From assembly GCA_944323285.1 (NCBI GenBank), contig CALURV010000017.1, positions 1 through 61,925 on the forward strand: a stretch of 61,925 bases of DNA, written 5' to 3'. This DNA is from Candidatus Gastranaerophilales bacterium (GTDB lineage: Bacteria > Cyanobacteriota > Vampirovibrionia > Gastranaerophilales > Gastranaerophilaceae). The translations under genes and the position numbers were made by a program. The notes under the pieces are model-generated. The model was not told where the DNA came from. It worked only from the letters and a program-made list of their open reading frames with translations, and ran no database searches. Below, piece after piece: positions 1 through 8,435 of this stretch. How positions within the stretch are numbered: the first letter of the stretch is position 1; each line of letters opens with the position of its first letter.

Positions 1-524
1 GCCGGTTTATATTCTGTTTCAGGAATAGTAACAACAGCAAATCTGTTTGTTTCTGTTCCTGTTCCGTGAGTCAGGTTTATTGCAACTATAGGAACTGCTT
101 TTTCAGGTATAAACTTAAATTCGTAAATATCTCTAGCTGTTACACCATCATTAGCAAGTATAATAGCAACAGATTTTGCAGCATCAATAGGAGAGCCGCC
201 ACCAATACCCATAACAGCTTTTGCACCGAACTCTTTACCTTGTTTTGCTGCAGCATCTACAGCATCAGCTGTCGGATTTGGAGTAACTTCAGCATAATTT
301 GTGTAAGCTATTCCGTTATTTTTTAATGCTTTTTCAATAACATCCCAAGCACCTGAAGATTTATCAGCATTTCTGCCTGAAACCACTAAAATTTTATCAA
401 TTCCTTTTGATTTCATGTCTTTAGCTACATCTTCAATTTTATTAATGGCACCAAAACCAAAGTATACGTTAGGTTTTAATCTTAATTCAACAACTTGATT
501 AATATTAATATCATTTTTCCACAT
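1..524 (-). CDS. Iron-containing alcohol dehydrogenase (N-terminal part, runs off window)
   Basis: Reading the minus strand from an ATG at 524, preceded by an AAGGAG site, gives about 174 residues before the window edge. Visible are a GGGSPIDAAK dinucleotide-binding motif and a THGTGTE segment, both typical of the iron-dependent alcohol dehydrogenase family (PF00465), whose members are about 380-400 residues, so over half is missing. The family interconverts aldehydes or ketones and alcohols with NAD(P)H, a fermentative electron sink in the cytoplasm. The exact substrate cannot be told from this part. It is divergent from the hydrogenase gene, which suggests joint use in disposing of reductant. 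Confidence 0.9.
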   Translation of the reverse strand, partial: MWKNDININQVVELRLKPNVYFGFGAINKIEDVAKDMKSKGIDKILVVSGRNADKSSGAWDVIEKALKNNGIAYTNYAEVTPNPTADAVDAAAKQGKEFGAKAVMGIGGGSPIDAAKSVAIILANDGVTARDIYEFKFIPEKAVPIVAINLTHGTGTETNRFAVVTIPETEYKP

Positions 525-550
525 AAAATTCTCCTTTCTTTAGACAATCG

Positions 551-556
551 ATTATA
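551..556 (-). promoter_or_regulatory. Probable -10 box of the Fe-alcohol dehydrogenase gene
   Basis: Read on the minus strand this is TATAAT, about 27 bases upstream of the ATG at 524. No convincing -35 box lies at the normal distance. Confidence 0.4.
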
Positions 557-602
557 CAATATTTTTTTTAAATTTAACAGCACAAATTGTACAAAAAATT
601 TA

Positions 603-611
603 TGATATAAT
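603..611 (+). promoter_or_regulatory. Extended -10 promoter element of the hydrogenase gene
   Basis: TGATATAAT matches the extended -10 consensus TGnTATAAT and lies about 30 bases before the hydrogenase ATG. The -35 region is poor, as is usual for extended -10 promoters. Confidence 0.5.
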
Positions 612-642
612 TTTTTAGGAGAGAGTCAAAGAGAATAGGGAA

Positions 643-2085
643 ATGGATAATATAGGAACTTTAGCACTAAAACAAGATGTTTTAATAAGATTAGTTGAAG
701 CATTTTTTTCTGATAATTTTGAAGAAAAAACTCGCTTAATACCATATGATATGAGACCAAAAGGTTCAGATGTACCATTTAGATGTTGTATATATAAAGA
801 AAGAGCCATATTAAGAGACAGGGTTATAGCTGATTTAGGTTTTTCAATAGAAGATGATAATGAAGAAACCTCACTGGCAGAATATGCAAAAGAAGCATTA
901 AATAGAGAAAAAATAGATGAAAAAGTTTTAACAGTAATTGGTGCAGCTTGTAAGGGGTGTGTACCAAACAGAATGTATGTAACAAACTTATGCCAAGGCT
1001 GCGTTGCAAGGTCTTGCGTCAGTGCTTGTAAATTTGGAGCTATAAGTATTGTAAATGGTAAATCATATATAGACAGCACAAAATGTAAAAACTGCAAAAT
1101 GTGTATGGCCGCTTGCCCATATAATGCAATAGTAAAAATAGCAGTTCCCTGTGAAGATGCTTGTCCAGTAGGTGCAATAGAAAAAGATGAACTAGGACTA
1201 GCTAAAATAGACCACGAAAAATGTATATCCTGCGGAAGATGCGTAAAAAGATGCCCCTTTGGTGCAATTAATGAAAGAAGCCAATTAATAGATATACTTA
1301 AAAATATAAAATCAGGTAAAAAGATAATAGCCCTAATAGCACCTTCAATAGTAGGTCAAATAAAAGGAAATATATATCAAATAAAAACAGCAATGATAAA
1401 AGCCGGTTTTACGGATGTATATGAAGTAGCTCAAGGTGCAGATATAACAACATTAAATGAGGCAAAAGAATTTGAAGAAAGAATGGATAAAAAAGAACCA
1501 TTTATGACAACTTCCTGCTGTGCAGGATATAATGAACTTAGAAAAAAACATATGCCGGAAATAAATAAATTTGCATCAGATACAAAAACTCCAATGTATT
1601 ATATTGCAGAAATAGTAAAAAAAGAGAATCCGGATGCAAAAATTGTATTCATAAGTCCTTGTGTTGCCAAAAGAAAAGAAGTATTTGAAAATGAAAATGT
1701 TGATTTTCTAATGAACTATAGAGAATTACATGCTCTGTTAGAAGGAAGAAAAATAAAAGCAGAAGAATGTAATGAAACACCATTCAAGGTTGAAGGTTCA
1801 AAACAAGGAAGAAACTTTGGAGTTACAGGCGGTGTAGCCGGTGCTGTTCAAAAAGCATCAAATAAAGATATTGAAATTAAATCTTGCATAATTAATTGCT
1901 TAAACAAAGATACCATAAAGCAACTCAGGAAATATGCAAAAGATGAAGCGTGCTCTGAAGGCAATTTAATAGAAGTTATGTGCTGTGAAGGAGGTTGTAT
2001 TGGCGGTAATGCAACTCTTGAGCAACAAAAAATTGCAAGAAAATCATTACAAGAATTACTTGAAAAAAGTAAAGATATAAAATAG
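643..2085 (+). CDS. [FeFe] hydrogenase, group B (B1/B3)-like
   Basis: A cytoplasmic [FeFe] hydrogenase-like protein of 480 residues, a usual length for group B enzymes, which produce or take up H2 with ferredoxin. An N-terminal Cys-rich segment (about residues 103-130) precedes two ferredoxin-type [4Fe-4S] motifs (Cys148/151/154/158 and Cys194/197/200/204). The H-cluster domain has L1 TSCCAGY at 290-296, L2 SPCVAKRKE at 338-346 and L3 CCEGGCIGG at 447-455. These differ from group A (TSCCP, MPC, ACPGGC) and match the pattern of group B. No HydE, HydF or HydG maturase is in the window. It is divergent from the Fe-alcohol dehydrogenase. The catalytic role is inferred from family knowledge; group B enzymes are little studied. 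Confidence 0.9.
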   Translation: MDNIGTLALKQDVLIRLVEAFFSDNFEEKTRLIPYDMRPKGSDVPFRCCIYKERAILRDRVIADLGFSIEDDNEETSLAEYAKEALNREKIDEKVLTVIGAACKGCVPNRMYVTNLCQGCVARSCVSACKFGAISIVNGKSYIDSTKCKNCKMCMAACPYNAIVKIAVPCEDACPVGAIEKDELGLAKIDHEKCISCGRCVKRCPFGAINERSQLIDILKNIKSGKKIIALIAPSIVGQIKGNIYQIKTAMIKAGFTDVYEVAQGADITTLNEAKEFEERMDKKEPFMTTSCCAGYNELRKKHMPEINKFASDTKTPMYYIAEIVKKENPDAKIVFISPCVAKRKEVFENENVDFLMNYRELHALLEGRKIKAEECNETPFKVEGSKQGRNFGVTGGVAGAVQKASNKDIEIKSCIINCLNKDTIKQLRKYAKDEACSEGNLIEVMCCEGGCIGGNATLEQQKIARKSLQELLEKSKDIK

Positions 2086-2190
2086 TTTTAAAATAAATAC
2101 AAATAAAATAATTCACCATATATCATTATTTATGTTAATTACTATTGCCCAAAACTATGGTATAATCATTCCTAAATAAAGGAGATGCAA

Positions 2191-3243
2191 ATGTTCTGGA
2201 ATAAAGGCACTAACATTAAAAATATTTTATTTGTATTACTAATTATATTTTTAGTATGGTTTATAGGGCAAATTAAAAGTACCGCCCTATTAGCCTTTGC
2301 ATCCTTTGTACTAGCCTGTTCTTTAAATCCTGCGGTTGATAAATTATCAAAATATATGAAACGAGGTTTAGCTTCTACAATAGTCATAACAGGTACAATA
2401 TTAATAGTTATATTATTTTTAATTCCAATAATAAGTATATCAATACAAGAAATTCAACAAGTAATAAATAATGTACCCGGAATTATAAAAGAAACATTAG
2501 ATTTCCTAAGTAAGAAAACTCTAATGGGAAAAACATTAATAGAATACATAAACCTTGATACAATAACGCAGACATCATCACAAATGGCATCAGGTCTTGT
2601 AAATAAATCAATAAATTTCACAGTTGCGCTAATGGAAGCCATAACAGTAATAATAACAATGGGCGTAATTGTATTTTACATGACTTATGAAAAAAATCTT
2701 ATACGAGATGCAATAATAGCAATGTTTCCGCCCAAAATGAAACAGAGAGCAAAAGAAGTATATGAAAATATAGAACATAAAGTAGGCGGTTATGTAATAG
2801 CGCAAGTATTATCAATGTCTACTGTAGCAATTTTTACAGCAATAGGTCTTATGCTATTAAAAGTACAATATGCTATTTTGCTTGGTTTAATAGCTGGATT
2901 ATTAGATATTATACCAATAGTAGGACCTACTGTTGCATTTATACTTGGTATAATATGTGCATCACAACAAGGCTGGTTAATAGTAATTCTTACAGCTTTA
3001 GTATATTTAGCAGCACAATGGGTATCAAATAATTTTGTAAGACCGCTTGTATTTGGCAAGTTTTTAGATTTGCATCCATTAATAATAATATTTGCATTTT
3101 TAATAGCCGCACAATTTTTAGGAGTATGGGGCGTAATTCTATCTCCTGCTATAGCTGCATTATTATTAACCTTATTTGATGAACTATATCTAAAAACAAT
3201 TAATAATAAAATAAAAGATAAAGACGAAGAAGAAAATAAATAA
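2191..3243 (+). CDS. AI-2E family transporter (PerM/TqsA-like membrane protein)
   Basis: A polytopic inner-membrane protein of 350 residues with hydrophobic pairs at both ends and a polar central segment, the layout of the AI-2E/PerM family (PF01594). The C-terminal half has the family-typical run DIIPIVGPTVAF. Family members have been linked to quorum-signal export, Na+/H+ antiport or permease roles, so the substrate is not predictable. An ATG at 2185 touches the GGAG ribosome site directly; the ATG at 2191 has AGGAG with a 6-base spacer and is preferred. Its stop overlaps the next start (TAATG), so the two genes are translationally coupled. Confidence 0.85.
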   Translation: MFWNKGTNIKNILFVLLIIFLVWFIGQIKSTALLAFASFVLACSLNPAVDKLSKYMKRGLASTIVITGTILIVILFLIPIISISIQEIQQVINNVPGIIKETLDFLSKKTLMGKTLIEYINLDTITQTSSQMASGLVNKSINFTVALMEAITVIITMGVIVFYMTYEKNLIRDAIIAMFPPKMKQRAKEVYENIEHKVGGYVIAQVLSMSTVAIFTAIGLMLLKVQYAILLGLIAGLLDIIPIVGPTVAFILGIICASQQGWLIVILTALVYLAAQWVSNNFVRPLVFGKFLDLHPLIIIFAFLIAAQFLGVWGVILSPAIAALLLTLFDELYLKTINNKIKDKDEEENK

Positions 3244-4799
3244 TGCAAGAAAAATTTTTATATATAACACACAAAAAATCTCCTTTAAATTATAACGTGT
3301 GGTGCATTTTTCCTGCTGTATATACATTTGGGATGTCAGCGCTCGGGTTTTTAACTGTTTTTAAACAAATAGATAGTATTGAAGATATATTCATCGAAAG
3401 AATTTTTACAGATACAATAAAAACAGAAAAAAAAATTGAAGAAATAGATTTAATTGCATTTTCTTTTTCATTTGAACTGGATTATCTTGGAATATTAAAT
3501 ATTTTAAAAAAATATAATATTCCATTTTTAGCAAAAGAAAGAGATGATAAATATCCTGTTATATTTGCAGGAGGACCCGTAGTAAGTGCAAATCCTGAGC
3601 CATTTGCAGAGTTTTTTGATTTTATAATGATTTCAGATGCAGAACCGAATATAAAACAAGTTATAGAAACACTTAAAGAGAATAGAAATAAAACAAAGAA
3701 AGAAAAACTGGAATTATTATCTAAAATTGAAGGAATATATATTCCAAGCAAAAAAACAAAAAACTATGAAGTTAAAAAATCACACTACAATTTAAGCCAA
3801 TGCACAGCCACACCAATATTAACCCAAGATAGTTTTTTCCCTAATACATATATAATTGAGGTAGAAAGAGGCTGCCCTCAAAGCTGCGGATTTTGTTTAA
3901 CATCCTTTATAAACAGTCCTGTAAGATTCTGTCCTTATGAAGAAATAATAAAAAATATTGATATAGCAATAAAACATACAAATAAAATAGCATTATTAGG
4001 TGCATTAATATGTTCTCATCCAAAAATAGATGATATTTGTCAATATATTATAGATAAAGTAGATTCCGGAATAAAACTGGAAGTAACAGTATCGTCATTA
4101 AGAGCCGATTATGTATCCGATAAAACATTGGAAATGCTTCATAAATGCGGGCAAAAAACAGCAACAATTGCAATTGAAGCAGGTAGCGAAAGATTAAGAA
4201 GAATAATAAATAAACATCTTACAAAAGAAAATATAATAACTATTGTTGATAAGATGGTCAAACACGGTTTTAACGGTTTAAAAATATATGGAATAATAGG
4301 TCTTCCGACAGAAACATATGAAGACTTAGATGCATTTATAGAATTATGCAAAGAAATAAAACAAAAGTATAAAAGCTTTATTTTAATACCAAGTTTTTCT
4401 ACCTTTGTACCAAAAGCACAAACCCCTTTTCAATATTCAAAAAGAGAAGATACAAAAACATTAGAAAAGAAAAATGAATACCTAAAAAAAGAATTTGCAA
4501 AAATAGGAATAAAAACAAGGACTTCAAGTGCAAAATGGGACTATATACAAGCTCTATTATCAAGAGGGTCAAGAGAGTTAACTCCATATTTAATAGAAGT
4601 ATTTAATCAAGGCGGAAATATAGGTGCATTTAAAAAAGTATACAAAGAATTTGAAAAAAAAGGCATGCTAAAAAATTCTGATTACTATGCATTAAGAGAA
4701 ATAGATATAAAAGAAGAACTTCCTTGGGATTTTATAAAATATAATAAAGATAAAAATACTTTAAAAGCTGAATACGTAAGGCTAATGAATATAGAATAA
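3243..4799 (+). CDS. B12-binding-type radical SAM protein
   Basis: 518 residues. The N-terminal ~150 residues contain AGGPVVSANPEP followed by a DFIMISDAE strand, like the cobalamin-binding domain that precedes many radical SAM cores. The radical SAM motif is C211-x3-C215-x2-C218 in ERGCPQSCGFC, followed by an IEAGSERLRRIINK segment typical of the Elp3/MiaB-like superfamily. The enzyme should cleave S-adenosylmethionine with a [4Fe-4S] cluster; the substrate is unknown. It overlaps the AI-2E transporter gene by one base. It could be a methyltransferase or a tRNA or lipid modifier, and nothing here decides between them. Confidence 0.8.
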   Translation: MQEKFLYITHKKSPLNYNVWCIFPAVYTFGMSALGFLTVFKQIDSIEDIFIERIFTDTIKTEKKIEEIDLIAFSFSFELDYLGILNILKKYNIPFLAKERDDKYPVIFAGGPVVSANPEPFAEFFDFIMISDAEPNIKQVIETLKENRNKTKKEKLELLSKIEGIYIPSKKTKNYEVKKSHYNLSQCTATPILTQDSFFPNTYIIEVERGCPQSCGFCLTSFINSPVRFCPYEEIIKNIDIAIKHTNKIALLGALICSHPKIDDICQYIIDKVDSGIKLEVTVSSLRADYVSDKTLEMLHKCGQKTATIAIEAGSERLRRIINKHLTKENIITIVDKMVKHGFNGLKIYGIIGLPTETYEDLDAFIELCKEIKQKYKSFILIPSFSTFVPKAQTPFQYSKREDTKTLEKKNEYLKKEFAKIGIKTRTSSAKWDYIQALLSRGSRELTPYLIEVFNQGGNIGAFKKVYKEFEKKGMLKNSDYYALREIDIKEELPWDFIKYNKDKNTLKAEYVRLMNIE

Positions 4800-4839
4800 A
4801 GCCTTGTTTACATATCTTAACATTATATTTTTTTGGCAC

Positions 4840-4867
4840 TTGACATAATTGTTATATGTGTCATAAT
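4840..4867 (+). promoter_or_regulatory. Promoter of the candidate small RNA
   Basis: TTGACA at 4840-4845 is a perfect -35 box. CATAAT at 4862-4867 is a near-perfect -10 with a 16-base spacer. The predicted start is near 4874, at the 5' foot of a hairpin, and no ORF follows closely. Confidence 0.65.
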
Positions 4868-4873
4868 AATAAT

Positions 4874-5004
4874 GTAAGATTTAAGTGTAAATAAAACACT
4901 AAATGAAACATTACAACCCCGAACACATATAAACTCCTAAATAATAAACACAAAAGAGACCATTAGGATGCAGAAATAGACCACTCACGAAGTGGCTTTT
5001 TTTT
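4874..5004 (+). ncRNA. Candidate small RNA with 5' hairpin and intrinsic terminator
   Basis: A strong promoter is followed by a 5' hairpin: TGTAA (4873-4877) pairs with TTACA (4911-4915), and AGTGT (4884-4888) with ACACT (4896-4900). About 65 bases with little self-pairing follow, including AACTCCTAA, and the RNA ends in a CCACT/AGTGG hairpin (4981-4995) with eight Ts. No open reading frame with a ribosome site lies inside. The arrangement of hairpin, open segment and terminator recalls cyanobacterial Yfr1, but sequence and length differ, so it may be an unrelated regulator. It sits between convergent-free plus-strand genes, before purA. Confidence 0.5.
4981..5004 (+). terminator. Intrinsic terminator of the candidate small RNA
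   Basis: Five-base stem CCACT/AGTGG with a 5-base loop, followed by a run of eight Ts. Confidence 0.7.
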
Positions 5005-5143
5005 GCTTATAAAAAGATTAACGAGATAAATTATCAATAAAAAATAATGGAGAATAACACTATAAGTGTCAATTTTACAATTTTTATTTTTTATAAATGT
5101 TAATGTAAACGGCATATAAGTTTTTTATATAACTACTTTGTTC

Positions 5144-5149
5144 TATAAT
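5144..5149 (+). promoter_or_regulatory. Probable -10 box of purA
   Basis: Perfect TATAAT 38 bases upstream of the purA ATG. The -35 region is only T-rich. Confidence 0.4.
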
Positions 5150-5186
5150 ACAAAAGTAGAACCATGTCTTAAGAAAGGTCATTTAT

Positions 5187-6482
5187 ATGAGAAATACTGT
5201 TATAGTAGGAGCACAATGGGGCGATGAGGGAAAAGCTAAAATAACAGATCTTTTAGCAGAATATGCGGATGTAATAATAAGATACCAAGGCGGATGCAAT
5301 GCGGGTCATACTGTAGTTGTAAATAACGAAACATATAAATTTCACCTTGTACCATCAGGTGTTCTGTATAAAAACAAATTTTGCTTTATCGGAGCAGGAA
5401 CAGTTATTCATCCTGAAACTTTCTTAAAAGAGACAGAAGAATTAAAAAAAAGAGGAGTTGATCTTTCAAGTTTAAAAATAAGTCCTTTGGCAACAATTAC
5501 TCTGCCATATCATATCGATATTGATGGGATAAGTGAAAATACATCAGGAAAAAATAAAATAGGAACTACAAAAAAAGGTATAGGACCTACATATTCAGAC
5601 AAAGTTGGCAGATATGGAATAAAAGTGCAAGATTTATATGATGAAGAGGCTTTAAATTCTCGTTTAGATGCAATATTGCCATTAAAAAATAAAATTTTAG
5701 AAAAAGTATATGGCAGCAAAATATATACAAAAGATGAAATGATTAAATATTGCAAGGAATATGCAAAAATATTTGAACCGTATATATGCAGCGAATGGGT
5801 AGATAAATTAACAAAATCTTTAAAAGAAGATAAAAAAATATTATTCGAAGGCGCACAAGGAATAATGCTAGATATTGATTATGGAACATATCCTTATGTT
5901 ACAAGTTCAAACCCTATAGGCGGCGGAGCTGCAACAGGAAGCGGAATAGGTCCTACACATATAGAAAATGTAATAGGAGTAACTAAAGCATATATAACAA
6001 GAGTAGGAGAAGGTCCTTTTGTAACAGAACTAAAAGATGAAACAGGAGAAAAAATAAGAACAATTGGCGGTGAATTTGGAACAACAACAGGAAGACCAAG
6101 ACGCTGCGGATGGTTTGATGCTGTATTATCAAGATATTGTGTTTTAGTAGGCGGCTTAACCCAAATGGCAATTACAAAAATAGACGTATTAAATGATTTT
6201 GATGAATTAAAAGTTTGCACAGCATATAAAGACAAACGCAATGGTAAAATTTATAAAGATTATCCTACAAATATAAACTTACACAATTATTTAGAACCGG
6301 TATATGAAACATTTAAGGGGTGGAAATCAGATATTTCAAATGCAAAAACAATTGAAGATTTACCTGAAAATGCAAAAATATATTTAAATAAACTTGAAGA
6401 ATTGGTTGGTATTCCTATAAAGATTATAAGTGTAGGACCAAATAGGGATCAAACAATAATTATAGAAAATCCATTTAAATAA
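5187..6482 (+). CDS. purA: Adenylosuccinate synthase
   Basis: Joins IMP and aspartate with GTP to give adenylosuccinate, the first committed step to AMP, in the cytoplasm. 431 residues is the usual length. Seen: the N-terminal phosphate loop WGDEGKAK with catalytic Asp13, NAGHT with His41, the GTTKKGIGP loop, and the C-terminal GTP-binding TKIDVL. The phosphate loop normally reads GDEGKGK, so Gly17 is Ala here. The rest is conserved, so the protein is probably active. An AAGG site lies 9 bases before the ATG. It is a single gene with its own promoter, just downstream of the candidate small RNA. Confidence 0.97.
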   Translation: MRNTVIVGAQWGDEGKAKITDLLAEYADVIIRYQGGCNAGHTVVVNNETYKFHLVPSGVLYKNKFCFIGAGTVIHPETFLKETEELKKRGVDLSSLKISPLATITLPYHIDIDGISENTSGKNKIGTTKKGIGPTYSDKVGRYGIKVQDLYDEEALNSRLDAILPLKNKILEKVYGSKIYTKDEMIKYCKEYAKIFEPYICSEWVDKLTKSLKEDKKILFEGAQGIMLDIDYGTYPYVTSSNPIGGGAATGSGIGPTHIENVIGVTKAYITRVGEGPFVTELKDETGEKIRTIGGEFGTTTGRPRRCGWFDAVLSRYCVLVGGLTQMAITKIDVLNDFDELKVCTAYKDKRNGKIYKDYPTNINLHNYLEPVYETFKGWKSDISNAKTIEDLPENAKIYLNKLEELVGIPIKIISVGPNRDQTIIIENPFK

Positions 6483-6502
6483 AAGATATACCAAAATATA
6501 AA

Positions 6503-7174
6503 TTAAATATAATTTATAGCAGAATCTTTTATAACTTTAGCCGCACAAGTTACACCCTTGTCGGTTCTAAAACAATCAGCGGAGTTATTTCCTTTTCCGG
6601 CAGGAACAAGACCTTTCCCGTCAACGACTGTAAAAAAGAAAACATCATAACCAAGTCTGTTAGGTTTTCTATGCCCATTAATATCTACAATAAAGCATCC
6701 GACACAATTTTCTTCATCATCAAAAGAAAGACCTTTCTCTGCACATTCATCTTTATTCCAACCAAAGGCCATACCATCTTTTGTAATAAGAGATAATGGG
6801 ATTAAAAAGCTTGTATTTAAACCGTTTAATTGTGTCATAGGAGAATAAATACAACCAACTTGTCCATCATTACAAATTTTTATTGGATCAACAACTTGCG
6901 TAAAAATATAAAAAAACTCATTATTTGCATCTTCTCTAATAAAGCTATAATCTCCAATAGGTAAACCTTCCTGTATTGCAATTTTAATAAGAGTTTGACC
7001 TAAGACAGAATGTGCTTTCTTTAATTTAGATACATATTCATGTCTTCCTGTTGATTGCATAATAACAGGAATTGTTATCACCGCAACAACGCCAATAATA
7101 GCTATAGTCAATAAAACTTCAGAAAGAGTAAACGCTTTATTAAAAATATTCTTATTATTTATCTTCTTATTCAC
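6503..7174 (-). CDS. Prepilin-like protein (type IV pilin / type II secretion pseudopilin N-terminus)
   Basis: 223 residues. The N-terminus has the prepilin peptidase site A14|F15-TLSE with Glu at +5, followed by a hydrophobic helix (about 15-37). After processing this would anchor the protein in the inner membrane or pack it into a pilus. The C-terminal domain has six or more cysteines and a repeated 'DG' pattern but no recognised fold. The start is GTG at 7174, with GGA 8 bases upstream. No pilus assembly genes are nearby, so it is an orphan of the kind common in this lineage. Confidence 0.85.
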   Translation of the reverse strand: MNKKINNKNIFNKAFTLSEVLLTIAIIGVVAVITIPVIMQSTGRHEYVSKLKKAHSVLGQTLIKIAIQEGLPIGDYSFIREDANNEFFYIFTQVVDPIKICNDGQVGCIYSPMTQLNGLNTSFLIPLSLITKDGMAFGWNKDECAEKGLSFDDEENCVGCFIVDINGHRKPNRLGYDVFFFTVVDGKGLVPAGKGNNSADCFRTDKGVTCAAKVIKDSAINYI

Positions 7175-7319
7175 TATATAATTCCAAATATTTATATATG
7201 ATGTTGTAATATTATACTATATTTATGCCCAAATTTAAAGAAACAAAAACCAAGTTAACCGAGTAATAAAAGTATTTATAGTATAATATATAAGTATAAA
7301 TATTTATAATAAAGGAAAA

Positions 7320-8435
7320 ATGAAGAACCAAATGAGAGTTTTAGTGGGCATATCAGGAGGTGTTGATTCATCTGTTGCTGCTTTACTTTTAAAGGAGCAA
7401 GGTTATGATGTAGTAGGAGCCATTATGTCTTTATGGGGAAATAGCGAAACTTTCACAAATATAGAAAAAAACATCAGAATAAATAATCAAAAAGAAAAAA
7501 CTCATTGTGCTTGTTTAAGCCCTAATAAAAATAAGGAAATAGAACAAGCTAAAGCAATAGCCTCTAAACTTGGAATTGAATTTTATGTTATAGATTGCTC
7601 AAAAGAGTATGAAAAAATTGTTATAAATTATTTCAAGGAAGAATATTTAAAAGGGAGAACGCCAAATCCTTGTGTATGTTGTAATAGATATATAAAATTC
7701 GGCATTTTCCTTGAACTTGCAAAAAAAGGAGGTATTAATTTTGACAAATTTGCAACCGGACATTATGCAAAAATAGAAAAAGAAGGAAACAAATATATAC
7801 TTAAAAGAGGTAAAAATCTAAAAAAAGACCAATCCTATTTTCTTTATGGTTTAACTCAAGAACAATTAAAAAATATCTTAATGCCATTAGGCGATTACAC
7901 AAAAGAAGAGATAAGAGAAATTGCAAAAAAATATAATTTGCCTGTAGCTGATAAACCTGACAGCCAAGATTTTTATAATGGAGATTATAATGATATTCTT
8001 GATGCAAAGCCTAAAAGAGGGAATATAATTGATAAAAATGGTAATATATTAGGTACCCATGAAGGATTCTGGAACTATACAATCGGGCAAAGAAAAGGAT
8101 TAAAAGTTGCATCAACAGCCCCTTTATATGTTATAGAATTAAGGGAAGAAACAAATGAAGTAGTTGTGGCCTTTAAAGAAGATTCTCTTAATAAAGGTTT
8201 GATAGCCAATAATATTGTATTAAATTCAATAGATAAATTAAATGAGCCAAAATTGTGTACTGTAAAAATACGATCTGCGCAAGAACCCAAGGATGCAACT
8301 ATTTTTCCAATAGAAAATAATAAAATAAAAGTAATTTTTTCTGAGAAACAAAACCCTATAGCAATAGGGCAATCTGCCGTATTTTATGATAATGATACAG
8401 TAATAGGGGGCGGAATTATAGAGGAAGTATTATGA
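7320..8435 (+). CDS. mnmA: tRNA 2-thiouridylase MnmA, variant cysteine set
   Basis: Puts sulfur on U34 of Lys, Glu and Gln tRNAs after ATP activation. 371 residues with the PP-loop SGGVDSS at 12-18, ATGHYA at 145-150 and a C-terminal domain with YTIGQRKG. The first catalytic cysteine region is NPCVCCN (Cys118, 120, 121; classical NPDxxCN). The second catalytic cysteine, normally in an SQxICF or STGICF loop, is absent: the loop reads SQDFYNGDY with Tyr219 and is shorter. Two further cysteines sit in HCAC (Cys63, 65). The enzyme may therefore bind an iron-sulfur cluster or use sulfide directly. First gene of an operon with bioB and cysK; its stop overlaps bioB (ATGA). Confidence 0.9.
   Translation: MKNQMRVLVGISGGVDSSVAALLLKEQGYDVVGAIMSLWGNSETFTNIEKNIRINNQKEKTHCACLSPNKNKEIEQAKAIASKLGIEFYVIDCSKEYEKIVINYFKEEYLKGRTPNPCVCCNRYIKFGIFLELAKKGGINFDKFATGHYAKIEKEGNKYILKRGKNLKKDQSYFLYGLTQEQLKNILMPLGDYTKEEIREIAKKYNLPVADKPDSQDFYNGDYNDILDAKPKRGNIIDKNGNILGTHEGFWNYTIGQRKGLKVASTAPLYVIELREETNEVVVAFKEDSLNKGLIANNIVLNSIDKLNEPKLCTVKIRSAQEPKDATIFPIENNKIKVIFSEKQNPIAIGQSAVFYDNDTVIGGGIIEEVL

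Noticed and set aside
66-326. Open frame on the plus strand inside the partial dehydrogenase
   Set aside because: It is antisense to a clear Fe-alcohol dehydrogenase, has odd composition and no ribosome site.
615-1097. 160-codon minus-strand frame over the hydrogenase start
   Set aside because: Shadow of the hydrogenase reading frame; Leu/Phe-rich composition and no ribosome site.
2790-3248. 152-codon minus-strand frame over the AI-2E transporter gene
   Set aside because: Antisense to a membrane protein gene with normal codon use; no family features.
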